Source of the DNA: JASTVH01 sp042862465
Lineage (GTDB): Bacteria; Pseudomonadota; Gammaproteobacteria; Pseudomonadales; Oleiphilaceae
DNA: 64,000 bases
Direction: 5' to 3'
Assembly: GCA_042862465.1 (NCBI GenBank)
Contig: JASTVH010000004.1
Span: forward strand, 248,001 to 312,000
The translations under genes and the position numbers were made by a program. This document shows, in pieces, positions 52,508-61,776 of this stretch. Position 1 is the first letter of the stretch; every line of letters begins with the position of its first letter. The notes below the pieces were generated by a model. It was given only the letters and a program-made list of their open reading frames with translations. It was not told the origin of the DNA and did no database searches.

Positions 52508-54208
52508 GTGGACGAACAGGCCCGGGAGTGGAAAGAGCGCTACCTGAATCAGCTCGACCGGTCTGAATCCCAGGAAAAACAGTGGCGTGAAGAGCGTCAC
52601 GCCCTCCAGCGCCTCCTCGTCAGGGCGAGTCTGGCGGCGGAAGGGCAGGATCAACAGCTGGATGACGTTCTGGCGCAGCTTCGCCAGATGGCTCGCGAGG
52701 AAGACCCGCCTCTGGCGAACCTCAAGCGACTGCAGGATCGGCTGGACGAACTGGTCCTAAGCTGGGACAGTCGGCGCACGGGCAATCTGGATCGTCTGCG
52801 CGAAGCGCTTCATCGGCTCACCGGCCACTTGCTGCAGCAGAATCCCCAACGTTCCGAAAAACGTGCCCTCAAGCAGCTGGAAAAGCGGGTACGCAAGGAA
52901 ACCCTTAATCTGGGCAATCTTCCCACCATGCTTTCGGAGCTGGCACGTATCCAGAATCAGGTGACGGTTCTCGAGGCCAGTGGCGGGTTCTTCGATCGTC
53001 TTTTCCGCCGCCAGTCCGAGGAAGACGTCGAGTCGCCCCAATCGTCACCGGTTTCGGCCGAACCAGCGCAGGAAGGGGAATGGCTGGGCCCCGAGAGCGA
53101 CCTGGATATGGGGCAGTCCGTGATCGATCAGGACGAACTGACCCAGTTTGCCCATCGCATTCGCAGTCTGATAGGCCAGTTGCTGGAACAGCTGGCACTA
53201 CCCGAAACCGCAGAACGGCGGGCCCAGGCGCTGCAGGAACGATTGGTGGAAAGCCAGCGCTGGGAACAGGTGCGCACCGTGGTCGAGGAGATTTCCCATC
53301 TCGTCGTGGCAGCCGTCGGGCGGGGGCGAAGGGACTTTGAAGAGTTCCTCGGGCGCCTGGACGAGCGCCTGGCCCGTATTCAGGAATTCATGCGCGACGG
53401 GCTCACCTCGCCGGAAATCTGGCAGGAAGTGAACGAGAGTTTCGATCGCGACATGCAACAGGGCCTGCAGCAGCTGACGGACGCGGCCGGTCGTGCCCGC
53501 GATCTGCAATCGCTCCAGTCTTCGGTGCGCGGGCAGGTGGAGACGCTGAGCCAGACCCTGCAGCAGTTCCAGAAAAAACAGCAGGAACGGGAATCGCAGC
53601 TCAACACCCAGATCGACCTGCTCCAGGACAAGCTGGTAGCCCTGGAAAGTCAGTCCGACGCCATGAAGCAGCAGCTGATGAAAGAGCGTGAGAGGGCCAC
53701 CACGGACGCGTTGACCCAGCTGCCCAACCGGGAAGCCCTGGAGGAAAGACTGGAGCTGGAATTCGCGCGCTGGAAGCGTTACGGCAACCGCATCAGTCTG
53801 GCAGTGCTGGATATCGATCACTTCAAGACAGTCAACGATCGCTATGGCCATCTGGCCGGGGACAAGGTGATCCAGCTGGTGGCCCGGGCACTGCGGGAGC
53901 AGTTGCGGGAAACCGATTTCATTGCCCGTTTCGGCGGCGAGGAGTTTGTGGTCCTGCTACCGGAAACCGATGAGGCTGCCGCTTTCCAGGTTTGTGAGAA
54001 ACTGCGGGAGCGGATTGCGGGGCTGCCGTTTCATTTTCGCCGGGAGCGGGTGGCGGTGACGCTCTCTGCCGGTGTCATTGCCTTCCAGGATGCATCCAGC
54101 CCCGATGAACTCTTCGATCGGGCGGACAGGGCGCTTTATCGGGCCAAGGAGGCAGGGCGCAACCGGGTGGAATCCGGCGGCCCTGACAACACGGCCGAGA
54201 GGGCCTGA
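52508..54208 (+). CDS. Diguanylate cyclase with long coiled-coil N-terminus
   Basis: A 566-residue protein without membrane helices. The first 400 residues are charged and helical (KEQ/LQ-rich), with a coiled coil near 345-395 (QTLQQFQKKQQERESQLNTQ). The C-terminal GGDEF domain is intact: G476-G-E-E-F480, TDALTQLPNREALEERLELE and LDIDHFKTVNDRYGH. The inhibitory I-site R-E-T-D lies five residues before GGEEF. It should make cyclic-di-GMP with product inhibition. The layout recalls polar DgcP-like cyclases. GTG start 52508 with GGAG at 8 bases. Confidence 0.92.
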   Translation: MDEQAREWKERYLNQLDRSESQEKQWREERHALQRLLVRASLAAEGQDQQLDDVLAQLRQMAREEDPPLANLKRLQDRLDELVLSWDSRRTGNLDRLREALHRLTGHLLQQNPQRSEKRALKQLEKRVRKETLNLGNLPTMLSELARIQNQVTVLEASGGFFDRLFRRQSEEDVESPQSSPVSAEPAQEGEWLGPESDLDMGQSVIDQDELTQFAHRIRSLIGQLLEQLALPETAERRAQALQERLVESQRWEQVRTVVEEISHLVVAAVGRGRRDFEEFLGRLDERLARIQEFMRDGLTSPEIWQEVNESFDRDMQQGLQQLTDAAGRARDLQSLQSSVRGQVETLSQTLQQFQKKQQERESQLNTQIDLLQDKLVALESQSDAMKQQLMKERERATTDALTQLPNREALEERLELEFARWKRYGNRISLAVLDIDHFKTVNDRYGHLAGDKVIQLVARALREQLRETDFIARFGGEEFVVLLPETDEAAAFQVCEKLRERIAGLPFHFRRERVAVTLSAGVIAFQDASSPDELFDRADRALYRAKEAGRNRVESGGPDNTAERA

Positions 54209-54221
54209 GGTCTGCAGCAGA

Positions 54222-54455
54222 TCAGTGGCGCAGTTGGGCGTCCAGGTGGTCGATAACCTCGGCCCAGTCTGAGTCTTCGTCGAGACCCTCAGCGATAAAG
54301 TGGGACTGAGTGGCGTTCCAGAAAGGCGCATCTTCCAGGGCGACTTCCCGTGGGAGCGGTGCGTGACGTTGGATGAAGGACTCGATCGAGCCCTCGTCGG
54401 AAGGCAGTCCCAGCTGCTCGAACAAAGTCGCCATGGTGTGCTGTGATGTATCCAT
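54222..54455 (-). CDS. DUF2789 family protein
   Basis: A 77-residue acidic protein: MDTSQHTMATLFEQLGLPSD, LEDAPFWNATQSHFI and DSDWAEVIDHLDAQLR are the family pattern. The function is unknown. ATG 54455 follows GAGGGA. The stop lies 13 bases from the convergent cyclase stop. Confidence 0.88.
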   Translation of the reverse strand: MDTSQHTMATLFEQLGLPSDEGSIESFIQRHAPLPREVALEDAPFWNATQSHFIAEGLDEDSDWAEVIDHLDAQLRH

Positions 54456-54617
54456 AACTGTCCCTCGTCTTGTTTCATGGATTCCACACAATCCAGAGTC
54501 ATGCCTCTGAGTGCGCGTTACGTCATCGAACGCTAATGGACCGGCACCCATTGCATGGGGCCTCTTTCCCTCTATAGTTGGGGTTTTCGTCGCCATAATG
54601 CAACCGGATTTTTCAGG

Positions 54618-57600
54618 ATGATCGGGTACTGTTCCCAGACCGTAATGCGCCTGCTGCTGGCCCTGGCCCTGCTGTTGCTCGCCACGCCGCTGTGGTGTGA
54701 CCCGCCCGGGGCCGAGAACCGCCCGCTGCTCAATGCCCGCCAGGTAGCCTGGCTGGAGGCGCACCCGGTGCTGCGCATCGGCATTCCCCAGAGCCGCCCT
54801 CCGCTCTTCTCCCACGGAGCTGACGGGGAACTGGGGGGCACCGAGGTAAGATACGCGCGCCTGGTCGCAGCCAAACTGGGCCTGAATCTGCAGCTGGAGA
54901 CCGGCCCCCGGGAGAAGTTACAGGCGGACCTGAATGCCGGGCGGCTGGATGCGCTGGCCATGGCCTCGCCGGATGTCGAGGATGCAACGCTGCGCTACTC
55001 CCAGCCCTATGCGTTCCTGCCTTATGCCCTCTTTGCCCGCCGCGACGATGCCAGCCTCAAGGACATCAACAGCCTGGAGCAGAAGCGGGTGGTGCTGCTG
55101 GACGGGGAGCACTATCCCTATCGTCTCCTGGAGCAGGTGGATCGCTTTACGCCGGTTCCGGCCAGCAACCTTGAGCAGGCCATGCGCCTGGTCACCGAGG
55201 GTCGTGCCGATGCCTTCCTGGCGCCACTGCCTGTCGGACTCCAGGCCATGCACGATGAACCGGACCGGGCCCTGCGCGTGGTCGACGTGCTGCGTGGTCA
55301 CCCCCGTAAACTGGCCTACGCCGTGGATGCTGAAAACATCATGCTGGATAACGTTCTCAGCGCGGCCATCAGTGCTGTTTCGCCCCAGGAACACCGGGAC
55401 ATGCGATCGGCCTGGGCCGATGTGCGGGACCATGGCCCCGAGTCGGAGTCGATCGCGCTCACCACGGGCGAGCGGGCCTGGTTACAGCAGCATCCGGAAC
55501 TGAAAATGGCGGTGCGTGCCCAGTGGCCGCCGTTCGAATTCATCCAGAACGGTCAGATTCAGGGGCTGGTGCCCGACCTGGTCCACGCCCTGGAGCAGCA
55601 GCTGGGGTACAGTTTCGATATCCAGCGCCTGGAGGACTGGACCGAGGCCGAACAGATGCTGGAAGACGGTAGCGTGGACGTGATCCCGGCCATGCCGCGC
55701 ACGCCGCGCCGGGAAGGGCGCTTCCTGTTCACCCGCACCTATCTCACGCTGCCTATTGTCCTGGTCGGTCGCGAGGGCGGGCGGTTTGTCGGTGACCTGC
55801 GGGAGCTGGACAACGAGGCGGTCGGTGTGGTCCGGGGGCAGGCGCCCCATGAATTTCTGCTGATCAATCACCCCAACCTCAATATCCAGCCGGTCGATTC
55901 CCTGCGGGAAGGCCTTTTGGCCCTGTCCAACGGAGATCTGGATGTCATGGTCACCCACATCCCCGGGGTCAGCTACAACGTTTCACGACTGGGACTGTCC
56001 AACCTGCGTATCACCAGCATCACCCCGTACCAGTACGAGCTGCGCCTGGCCGTGCGCAAAGACATGCCGGAGCTGGTGGGCATCCTGAACAAGGCGCTGA
56101 GCAACGTCGACAAACCCGACCACGACCTGATCTACAACCGCTGGATCCATCTCGATATGGAGCAGGACACCGACTACACCGTGCTGCGGCGGGTGATCCT
56201 GGTGGCGATCGTGGTGGTGGCGGCCTTCTTCTACTGGAACCGCAAGCTGTCCAGGGAGGTGGATGAACGCATCCGTTCCGAGGAGCGCCTCAAACAAAGC
56301 GAGGACGCCCTGCGCTCGGCCAAGCAGCACGCCGAGGAGCTGGCGCAACAGGCCGAAGCCGCCAACCGGGCCAAAAGCGAGTTTCTGGCGAACATGTCCC
56401 ATGAGATTCGAACCCCCATGAATGCGGTGCTTGGGTATACCGAGCTGTTGGACCGCAAGCTCGTCGATCCTGATCTCAAGGGCTATCTGGAATCCATCAA
56501 GGCGGGCAGTCGCAGCCTCATGACCCTGATCAACGACATCCTTGATCTGTCGCGGATTGAGGCGGGCAAGATGCGTATCGAATTCCATCCCATGGAAATC
56601 CGCCGCCTGCTGGATGAAGTCCGGCGCATCTTTGCCGTGCGCGCCCAGGCCCGGGGGCTGGATCTGGTGGTGGAGCTGACCGGCGAACTGCCCGAAGGCA
56701 TGCTGCTGGACGAGACCCGGTTGCGGCAGGTGCTGTTCAACCTGGTCGGGAATGCCATCAAGTTCACCGATCATGGTGAGGTGCGGGTAACCGCTCGCGG
56801 GGAGAAGCTCTCCGGCCCGGATGACGAGGAAGGCTGGGCGCTGGTGATCAGCGTCAGCGATACCGGTATTGGAATCCCCGAGGACCAACAGCGGCGTATT
56901 TTCGAGGCGTTTGAGCAGCAGGAGGGGCAGAGCAGCCGGAAATACGGAGGAACCGGTCTGGGACTGGCCATCAGCCGCAAACTGGCGCGGATGATGGGAG
57001 GCGATCTGAGTGTCTCCAGCCGGATCGGGGAGGGCTCCACCTTCACCTTGCGGATTGATGGCATCCAGGTCGTGTCCACACGCGGTGGTCAGGGTGAAGA
57101 GCCCGAGGCCCACTACCGCTTTCAGCCGGCAAGTATCCTGGTGGCCGACGATCACAAGACCAACCGTCAGCTGGTCCGCGACATGGTGGAACCGGAAGGG
57201 CTGATGGTGGTCGAGGCCGAGGATGGCGAGTCGGCTCTGGCGATGGCGCACCAGCAGGTACCGGATCTGGTGCTGATGGACATCCGCATGCCGCTGATGG
57301 ACGGCTATGCCGTGCGGCAGGCTATGCTGGATGATCCGGCACTGGCCGAGGTGCCGGTGGTGGCACTTACGGCGTCGGTGATGGCCAGCGAGGCTTCCAG
57401 AATTCGGGAGGCCCGCTTCGACGGCTTCCTTCGCAAGCCTGTCAGTCGCGCCAAATTACTGGAGGAATTGGCCCGTTTTCTGCCCCATCAACTGCGAGAG
57501 GAAGCGCCGGAGGCAGATGCGGGCGAAGCAGAGAGCCCGCTTACGGCCCTGTCCCGGGAAGAACAGCAGGCCTTGCGCGCGTGGTTGCTGGAAGAGCTGG

Positions 57601-57800
57601 GTACGGAGCGTGAACAGGTTCGCGGCAGTGGTGACCCCGAAGCCATGGCCGGGTTTGCCGGGGCGGTTTCCCGGGTGGCCCAGGAGCGCCAGATCACCGA
57701 ACTTCGCGAATACGCGGAGGCACTGCAGGAGGCCATCAGCGCCTTCGATCTGGACCGGGTCAATGACCTCCTGGATCAGTTCCCGCCCGTCCCCGCATGA
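54618..57800 (+). CDS. BvgS/EvgS-like hybrid sensor kinase
   Basis: About 1060 residues: signal-like segment, two tandem periplasmic solute-binding family 3 domains (about 50-270 and 290-530, starting HPVLRIGIPQSRPPLF and HPELKMAVRAQWPPFEF), one membrane helix (VILVAIVVVAAFFYW), and a HisKA domain with H595 (NMSHEIRTPMNAVLGY). An ATPase domain (NLVGNAIKFTDHG, DTGIGIP, GGTGLGLAIS) and a receiver with D888 (LVLMDIRMPLMDG) complete it. The C-terminal 120 residues are helical but lack an HPt histidine. The ATG at 54618 or 54645 may start the protein; an earlier ATG at 54555 is less likely. No response-regulator gene is adjacent. Confidence 0.9.
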   Translation: MIGYCSQTVMRLLLALALLLLATPLWCDPPGAENRPLLNARQVAWLEAHPVLRIGIPQSRPPLFSHGADGELGGTEVRYARLVAAKLGLNLQLETGPREKLQADLNAGRLDALAMASPDVEDATLRYSQPYAFLPYALFARRDDASLKDINSLEQKRVVLLDGEHYPYRLLEQVDRFTPVPASNLEQAMRLVTEGRADAFLAPLPVGLQAMHDEPDRALRVVDVLRGHPRKLAYAVDAENIMLDNVLSAAISAVSPQEHRDMRSAWADVRDHGPESESIALTTGERAWLQQHPELKMAVRAQWPPFEFIQNGQIQGLVPDLVHALEQQLGYSFDIQRLEDWTEAEQMLEDGSVDVIPAMPRTPRREGRFLFTRTYLTLPIVLVGREGGRFVGDLRELDNEAVGVVRGQAPHEFLLINHPNLNIQPVDSLREGLLALSNGDLDVMVTHIPGVSYNVSRLGLSNLRITSITPYQYELRLAVRKDMPELVGILNKALSNVDKPDHDLIYNRWIHLDMEQDTDYTVLRRVILVAIVVVAAFFYWNRKLSREVDERIRSEERLKQSEDALRSAKQHAEELAQQAEAANRAKSEFLANMSHEIRTPMNAVLGYTELLDRKLVDPDLKGYLESIKAGSRSLMTLINDILDLSRIEAGKMRIEFHPMEIRRLLDEVRRIFAVRAQARGLDLVVELTGELPEGMLLDETRLRQVLFNLVGNAIKFTDHGEVRVTARGEKLSGPDDEEGWALVISVSDTGIGIPEDQQRRIFEAFEQQEGQSSRKYGGTGLGLAISRKLARMMGGDLSVSSRIGEGSTFTLRIDGIQVVSTRGGQGEEPEAHYRFQPASILVADDHKTNRQLVRDMVEPEGLMVVEAEDGESALAMAHQQVPDLVLMDIRMPLMDGYAVRQAMLDDPALAEVPVVALTASVMASEASRIREARFDGFLRKPVSRAKLLEELARFLPHQLREEAPEADAGEAESPLTALSREEQQALRAWLLEELGTEREQVRGSGDPEAMAGFAGAVSRVAQERQITELREYAEALQEAISAFDLDRVNDLLDQFPPVPA

Positions 57801-57809
57801 TGTGGAACG

Positions 57810-57837
57810 GTACGACTGGGCCTACAGGCAGTCGTAC
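57810..57837. terminator. Hairpin between convergent kinase and small secreted gene
   Basis: A perfect 9-bp stem GTACGACTG (57810-57818) with CAGTCGTAC (57829-57837) and a 10-base loop, just after the kinase stop. Its right arm encodes the last residues of the minus-strand gene. No T-run. Confidence 0.5.
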
Positions 57838-58172
57838 TGGTAATTGCGGTCGAAGGTCACGGCCACCATCTGGTAGCCAGAGTCGCTGAGTCCCTCGAGC
57901 AGCGGGCGGTCCAGCAGCAGTGCGCGACAGATGCGGTCCACGCTCTGCTGGCGCTCGTTCTCGGCTCGGGGCTGATCGTAGCGCACGTCGACGATGAGAT
58001 ACTTGTAGCGGTTCTGATTGCCTGCCTCGACCCAGACACTCTGGTGGCCGATGACATAGGGCTCGGCATTATTGAGCGTGTTTTCGATGCGGCTGTCCAG
58101 GTTCTCCATGGCCAGCGTGTGGCTTGAAAGGCAGACCAGCAGGGTGGTCCAAAGCAAGGATAAAGCTTTCAT
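57822..58172 (-). CDS. Small secreted protein of unknown function
   Basis: A 116-residue protein with a signal peptide (MKALSLLWTTLLVCLSSHTLA) and a mature body with VIGHQSVWVEAGNQNRYKYL and GYQMVAVTFDRNYQYDCL. Two cysteines near residues 82 and 115 could form a disulfide. No family is recognised. Confidence 0.7.
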   Translation of the reverse strand: MKALSLLWTTLLVCLSSHTLAMENLDSRIENTLNNAEPYVIGHQSVWVEAGNQNRYKYLIVDVRYDQPRAENERQQSVDRICRALLLDRPLLEGLSDSGYQMVAVTFDRNYQYDCL

Positions 58173-58332
58173 TGATTACTCCCTACAGTGATGCCCGGCT
58201 AGGTCTTGTTGTAGTTAGCAAGCGGGTAGCCGCCAGCGCCGGTGTTTTGAGCATTACAAAGTGTTACGGAGCGTTGCATTATCCGGACTACGTAGGGAAT
58301 TGCCGTGATTTTTTGCTTGATTTTGCAAGAGT

Positions 58333-59103
58333 TTACGGATGTGAGCGTCTGAGCCCCAACCACAGTCCCGACCAAACCATCGCCGCCAGCAACCCCAGCA
58401 GCGTCCCGATACCCAGTCCCAGCACCTCATAACTCAGCGCGACCACCGTGGTATGTGCGATCAAAGCGCCCAGCCCGGCCGGGTAGTGGCGGGTGAGGGT
58501 CTGTGCCGTGCCGGCGCCGTATTGGGCATGCAGGAGTACCAGCAGGGGGAAGAAAGTGATGGGGAAAGCCGCCAGAACGCCGGCCAGGGCCGGAGGGCTG
58601 ATATGGCCCACGCTGGTGACGGCGATAATGACCAGGGCGGAGAAAAGCCCACGCAGCAAGTGAATGCGCCAGCGGTTTCTTCCCGCCCGCACGGCCACAT
58701 CCCGGCCCCCGCGCAGCAGGCGGTGAAAGACCAGCGTGCCAGCCACGGTGACAGCGAGGGCGGGCCAGAGCGTCAGCCCCCAGGCCTGAAGGGGCCAGGC
58801 CAGGACCAGGAATACCGCCACCGCCAGCAGGGTGCTGATCGCGGCGCCATGCGCAGAGAGGCGAGAGTAAGTCAGTGCCAGGCCCTGGGCCGCGAGGAAA
58901 CCGGGCAGGGTGGCGACCGCCGCCTGGGCAGCATAGGTCGGCCCCTGCTCCCAGCCGAGGAAGAACAGGGCGATGCCGGTACCCAGAGGAAAGCCGGCCA
59001 GGACCCCGGCGACACGGGCGCTCACCCGTTCGGCCAGGGCGGCCAGGGCCAGCACCGTCAGCAGGGTGACAGCCAGTTTGACAGCGATCAGGGTCAGCGA
59101 CAT
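58333..59103 (-). CDS. Multi-span membrane protein with internal duplication
   Basis: A 256-residue, very hydrophobic protein with about eight helices. Two halves look related: RVAGVLAGFPLGTGIALFFL in the first and PALAGVLAAFPITFFPLLVL in the second, each followed by a short loop. This suggests a duplicated transporter-like fold. No specific family is assigned. Its start overlaps the hydrolase stop by 10 bases, so they form an operon with the IF2B-like gene. Confidence 0.7.
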   Translation of the reverse strand: MSLTLIAVKLAVTLLTVLALAALAERVSARVAGVLAGFPLGTGIALFFLGWEQGPTYAAQAAVATLPGFLAAQGLALTYSRLSAHGAAISTLLAVAVFLVLAWPLQAWGLTLWPALAVTVAGTLVFHRLLRGGRDVAVRAGRNRWRIHLLRGLFSALVIIAVTSVGHISPPALAGVLAAFPITFFPLLVLLHAQYGAGTAQTLTRHYPAGLGALIAHTTVVALSYEVLGLGIGTLLGLLAAMVWSGLWLGLRRSHP

Positions 59104-59594
59104 CGGCGCAGGAATTGTTCGAACCAGTCGGCAATCAGGTCCAGGCTGTCGATCAGACGGTGACCGTCGGGAACGACATGCAGCTCCGCCCGTGCGGCAC
59201 GGGCCTGTTCGATGACCGGTGCCACCGGCACCACTTCATCATCCCAGCCATGGACGATGGTGCACTTTGGTGCGCGCAGGGGCGGCGTCGGGAGGTTGTA
59301 GCGTTCCAGGCCGAACGCCGGAGCCAGCAGGAAAAGTCCGGTTACCTCCAGGGTGGCGCTGGCCCGGGCTGCCACATAGCCACCCATGCTGGAACCTGCC
59401 AGGATCAGGGGGGTGGCCGCAGGTGCCCGCTCGCAAAGCCGTTTGACGCGGGCTTCGGGATCCTTGAGGTCGGTGTAGTCGATGCTCTCCACCGCAAAGC
59501 CCCGAGCGGTGGCTACATCCGCCAGACGACGAATCTTGCTGCCCCAGGGGCCGCTCTCCTGACCGTGGGAAAAGATCACCAAAGGTTCGGACAT
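59094..59594 (-). CDS. Small alpha/beta hydrolase
   Basis: A 166-residue hydrolase: LVIFSHGQESGPWGSKIRRL at the start, the nucleophile elbow G-S-S-M-G-G, an acid candidate in HGWDDEVVP and the catalytic His in PDGHRL. The cap domain is absent, so it is a minimal esterase-like enzyme. ATG 59594 (MSEPLVIFSHG) is chosen over a longer frame upstream. Confidence 0.82.
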   Translation of the reverse strand: MSEPLVIFSHGQESGPWGSKIRRLADVATARGFAVESIDYTDLKDPEARVKRLCERAPAATPLILAGSSMGGYVAARASATLEVTGLFLLAPAFGLERYNLPTPPLRAPKCTIVHGWDDEVVPVAPVIEQARAARAELHVVPDGHRLIDSLDLIADWFEQFLRRCR

Positions 59595-59607
59595 GCCGGT
59601 CTCTCCG

Positions 59608-60474
59608 TTAAATCGCGCAGGGCCATGGTACCACGGCTCCCGACAGGCGGTGGAAGCGCGTTTCGTCGGCCCGGGCACTGACCAGCATGGCGGGCGTGCA
59701 GTCGAAGGTCAGGTTGATGGCGGCCAGTTCCAGGGTGACCCGCCCGGCATCGTGGGGCTCGGGATCGTAATCCTGGCCGCTGACCTGCTTGAAGGATTCG
59801 CACAGGCACAACAGCGGGACACCCCAGGCCGCGGCCGAGCGCGCCAGCATCGCCGTGCCGGCCTTGTTGACGACGCTGCCATCCCCCAGTACCCGATCCG
59901 CCCCCACCACCACGGCCATCATGCGCGGCATCAGCAGCTCGCCCTGGGCCTCGGTACAGAGGGTGACCCTGCCGCCCTGCGCGGCGATACGTTTGGCCAG
60001 GGTGAGTCCTTCGCCATCGGGCTCCGAGCGCGTGACCCACCACTGCACCCGCTTCCCCAGCCGGGTGGCCAGGGCCGCCACTGACGAGCTCCAGCTGTGG
60101 GTCAGCAGGTGGGCGCCGTCGGGAATCTGTTCGGCGGCGTGCTGGCTGATTCGGTCCGCGGCTGCCTCGGCTTCCTGGCGCAGGCCTTCGGCGGCCTCAA
60201 TCAGCGCCTCCAGATTGTCGTGCTCCATGGCATCGACGCGCTGTCGCCAGCGTTCCAGCAGATGACCGATACCGGCCATCGCCGGGCGACAGCCACCGAG
60301 GGCCTCGGCCAGTTGACGCACTCGCTGTCGACCGGGCTTGCTATCGGGTTGCTGGCGGGCGTAATCGGCCAGCAGCGAGAGGGCCTGGCGGGCCAGCTGG
60401 CTGGCGCCGTCGTCATGGTTATCCCGTACGGGGGCGACCCAGGCTTCCAGGCCGGGTGCTTCAGGCTGGCTCAT
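59608..60474 (-). CDS. IF2B alpha/beta/delta-like protein
   Basis: A 288-residue protein with an N-terminal helical part and a Rossmann-like domain shared with eIF2B subunits and ribose-1,5-bisphosphate isomerases: LLTHSWSSSVAALATRLGKR, RMMAVVVGADRVLGDGSVVN, KAGTAMLARSAAAWGVPLLC. In bacteria such proteins are likely sugar-phosphate isomerases; the substrate is unknown. It is the first gene of a three-gene operon with the hydrolase and the membrane protein (13 bases, then overlap). Confidence 0.8.
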   Translation of the reverse strand: MSQPEAPGLEAWVAPVRDNHDDGASQLARQALSLLADYARQQPDSKPGRQRVRQLAEALGGCRPAMAGIGHLLERWRQRVDAMEHDNLEALIEAAEGLRQEAEAAADRISQHAAEQIPDGAHLLTHSWSSSVAALATRLGKRVQWWVTRSEPDGEGLTLAKRIAAQGGRVTLCTEAQGELLMPRMMAVVVGADRVLGDGSVVNKAGTAMLARSAAAWGVPLLCLCESFKQVSGQDYDPEPHDAGRVTLELAAINLTFDCTPAMLVSARADETRFHRLSGAVVPWPCAI

Positions 60475-60675
60475 CGCCCTGTTTTCCCTGGCTGGCGCAA
60501 TTGACGCTGGAGTTTTGCACCCTGGCTTCAGGGCCCGGCGGCAACAGGATGGCGGTGGTGAGGGGCATAACGGGATCCATGGGGCATCGAATGCCGCATC
60601 CGCGAGTGGATTGGACTATCATGGAAGCAATCCCGTGAATGATTCAAGCTTGTCTGAATCAAGCAGAGAGAGCGT

Positions 60676-61302
60676 ATGTACCAACTCGTTTTCAAGGGTG
60701 AGCTGGTATCGGGAACCGATGCCGCCACCGCCAAGGCCAACGTCAAGGCCCTGTTCAAGGCCAACGACGCCCAGATCGAGCGGATGTTCAGCGGTGAACG
60801 CGTGGTGATCCGCAACAAGCTCGATGATGCCAGCGCGAAGAAATACCAGGGGCTGCTGTTCAAGCAGGGGCTGGTTTGCCGGATCGAGGCGATGCAACCC
60901 GAAGGCGGTCCGCCGCCTGCTGCCAAACGCGCCGAAGCGACAAGCGCTCAGCCCTCCGAGGGGCGGGCCAGTTTCGGCGAGCGTCCTCCACAGAGTGAGA
61001 CGCCGCCGGCACCGTCAGAAGCAGCACCGGGCCCCTCCGAGGCCGCCGCGCCGACCGCGGAAACGGACGCGGGGCAGCGTCTGAATCTGGCCGGCGAGAA
61101 AGTGGACAGTATCCTGGCGGGCAAGGACTTCAGTGTGGCGGCGCCGGGCGAACGGTTGCAGGAAGCCCACGAGGTGGAAGCTCCGGTGTTCGAGCATCTG
61201 GATGACTGGACCATCGCCCCGGCCGGCGCCGACCTGGGGGATGAGAAGGAGGAGCCACCACCCCCGGTGCCGGATACCTCCCATCTGACATTGAAAGACT
61301 AG
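60676..61302 (+). CDS. Protein with conserved N-terminal domain and Pro/Ala/Glu-rich tail
   Basis: A 208-residue protein. The first 75 residues form a compact domain (MYQLVFKGELVSGTDAATAK, LFKANDAQIERMFSGERVVI, KKYQGLLFKQGL) like that seen at the N-terminus of some DUF805 or membrane proteins. The rest is low complexity with imperfect repeats (PAPSEAAPGPSEAA). No membrane span is present. Function unknown. Confidence 0.7.
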   Translation: MYQLVFKGELVSGTDAATAKANVKALFKANDAQIERMFSGERVVIRNKLDDASAKKYQGLLFKQGLVCRIEAMQPEGGPPPAAKRAEATSAQPSEGRASFGERPPQSETPPAPSEAAPGPSEAAAPTAETDAGQRLNLAGEKVDSILAGKDFSVAAPGERLQEAHEVEAPVFEHLDDWTIAPAGADLGDEKEEPPPPVPDTSHLTLKD

Positions 61303-61317
61303 AGGGGCTGCCCCCAA

Positions 61318-61776
61318 CTAGGGCGAGGTCGCCACCGGCTCGATGATGGTGATGTGAGGCTCCTGGCAGGGCCCGTTGAGTGGGTGGCGCACCACCGCCT
61401 TGAACTCCTGGCCTACAGCTACGCCAGGCTTGGCCCGCGTATGGATGCTGATGTTGCCGGGAAAGAACAGGAAACTTGCCTCCCCACCCTCGATGGCGGT
61501 CACGACCGCGACGCCTTTTTCCTCACGCCATGCACACTGTGCCTTGGGTTTTTGCTGTCGGGCGGCATCCGGCTTTTTGGGCTCAGGCGGTGGCGGTTGA
61601 GTTTCGGGAGCGGGCGGGGGTGGTTGCTGTGGCGTGGGGGCACAGCCCGCCAGGGTCAGTCCGGTGATCAGTAGCGTTAGGGTCAGTTGTCGGGCGAGGC
61701 GGACGTCAACTGCCGTCCTTCTGCTGCGGCACCTTCGGAAGGCATTCAAGTACTTGTTCACACTGCTGTTCGGCAT
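61318..61776 (-). CDS. Proline-rich lipoprotein
   Basis: A lipobox L-A-G-C follows a hydrophobic segment (LTLTLLITGLTLAGC), then a Pro/Gln spacer (PTPQQPPPPAPETQPPPPEP) and a small C-terminal domain (CAWREEKGVAVVTAIEGGEA, FKAVVRHPLNGPC). The start is uncertain: ATG 61776, GTG 61761 or TTG 61749 all lie inside the 3' end of the GntR gene. It may be translationally coupled to that gene. Confidence 0.65.
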   Translation of the reverse strand: MPNSSVNKYLNAFRRCRSRRTAVDVRLARQLTLTLLITGLTLAGCAPTPQQPPPPAPETQPPPPEPKKPDAARQQKPKAQCAWREEKGVAVVTAIEGGEASFLFFPGNISIHTRAKPGVAVGQEFKAVVRHPLNGPCQEPHITIIEPVATSP

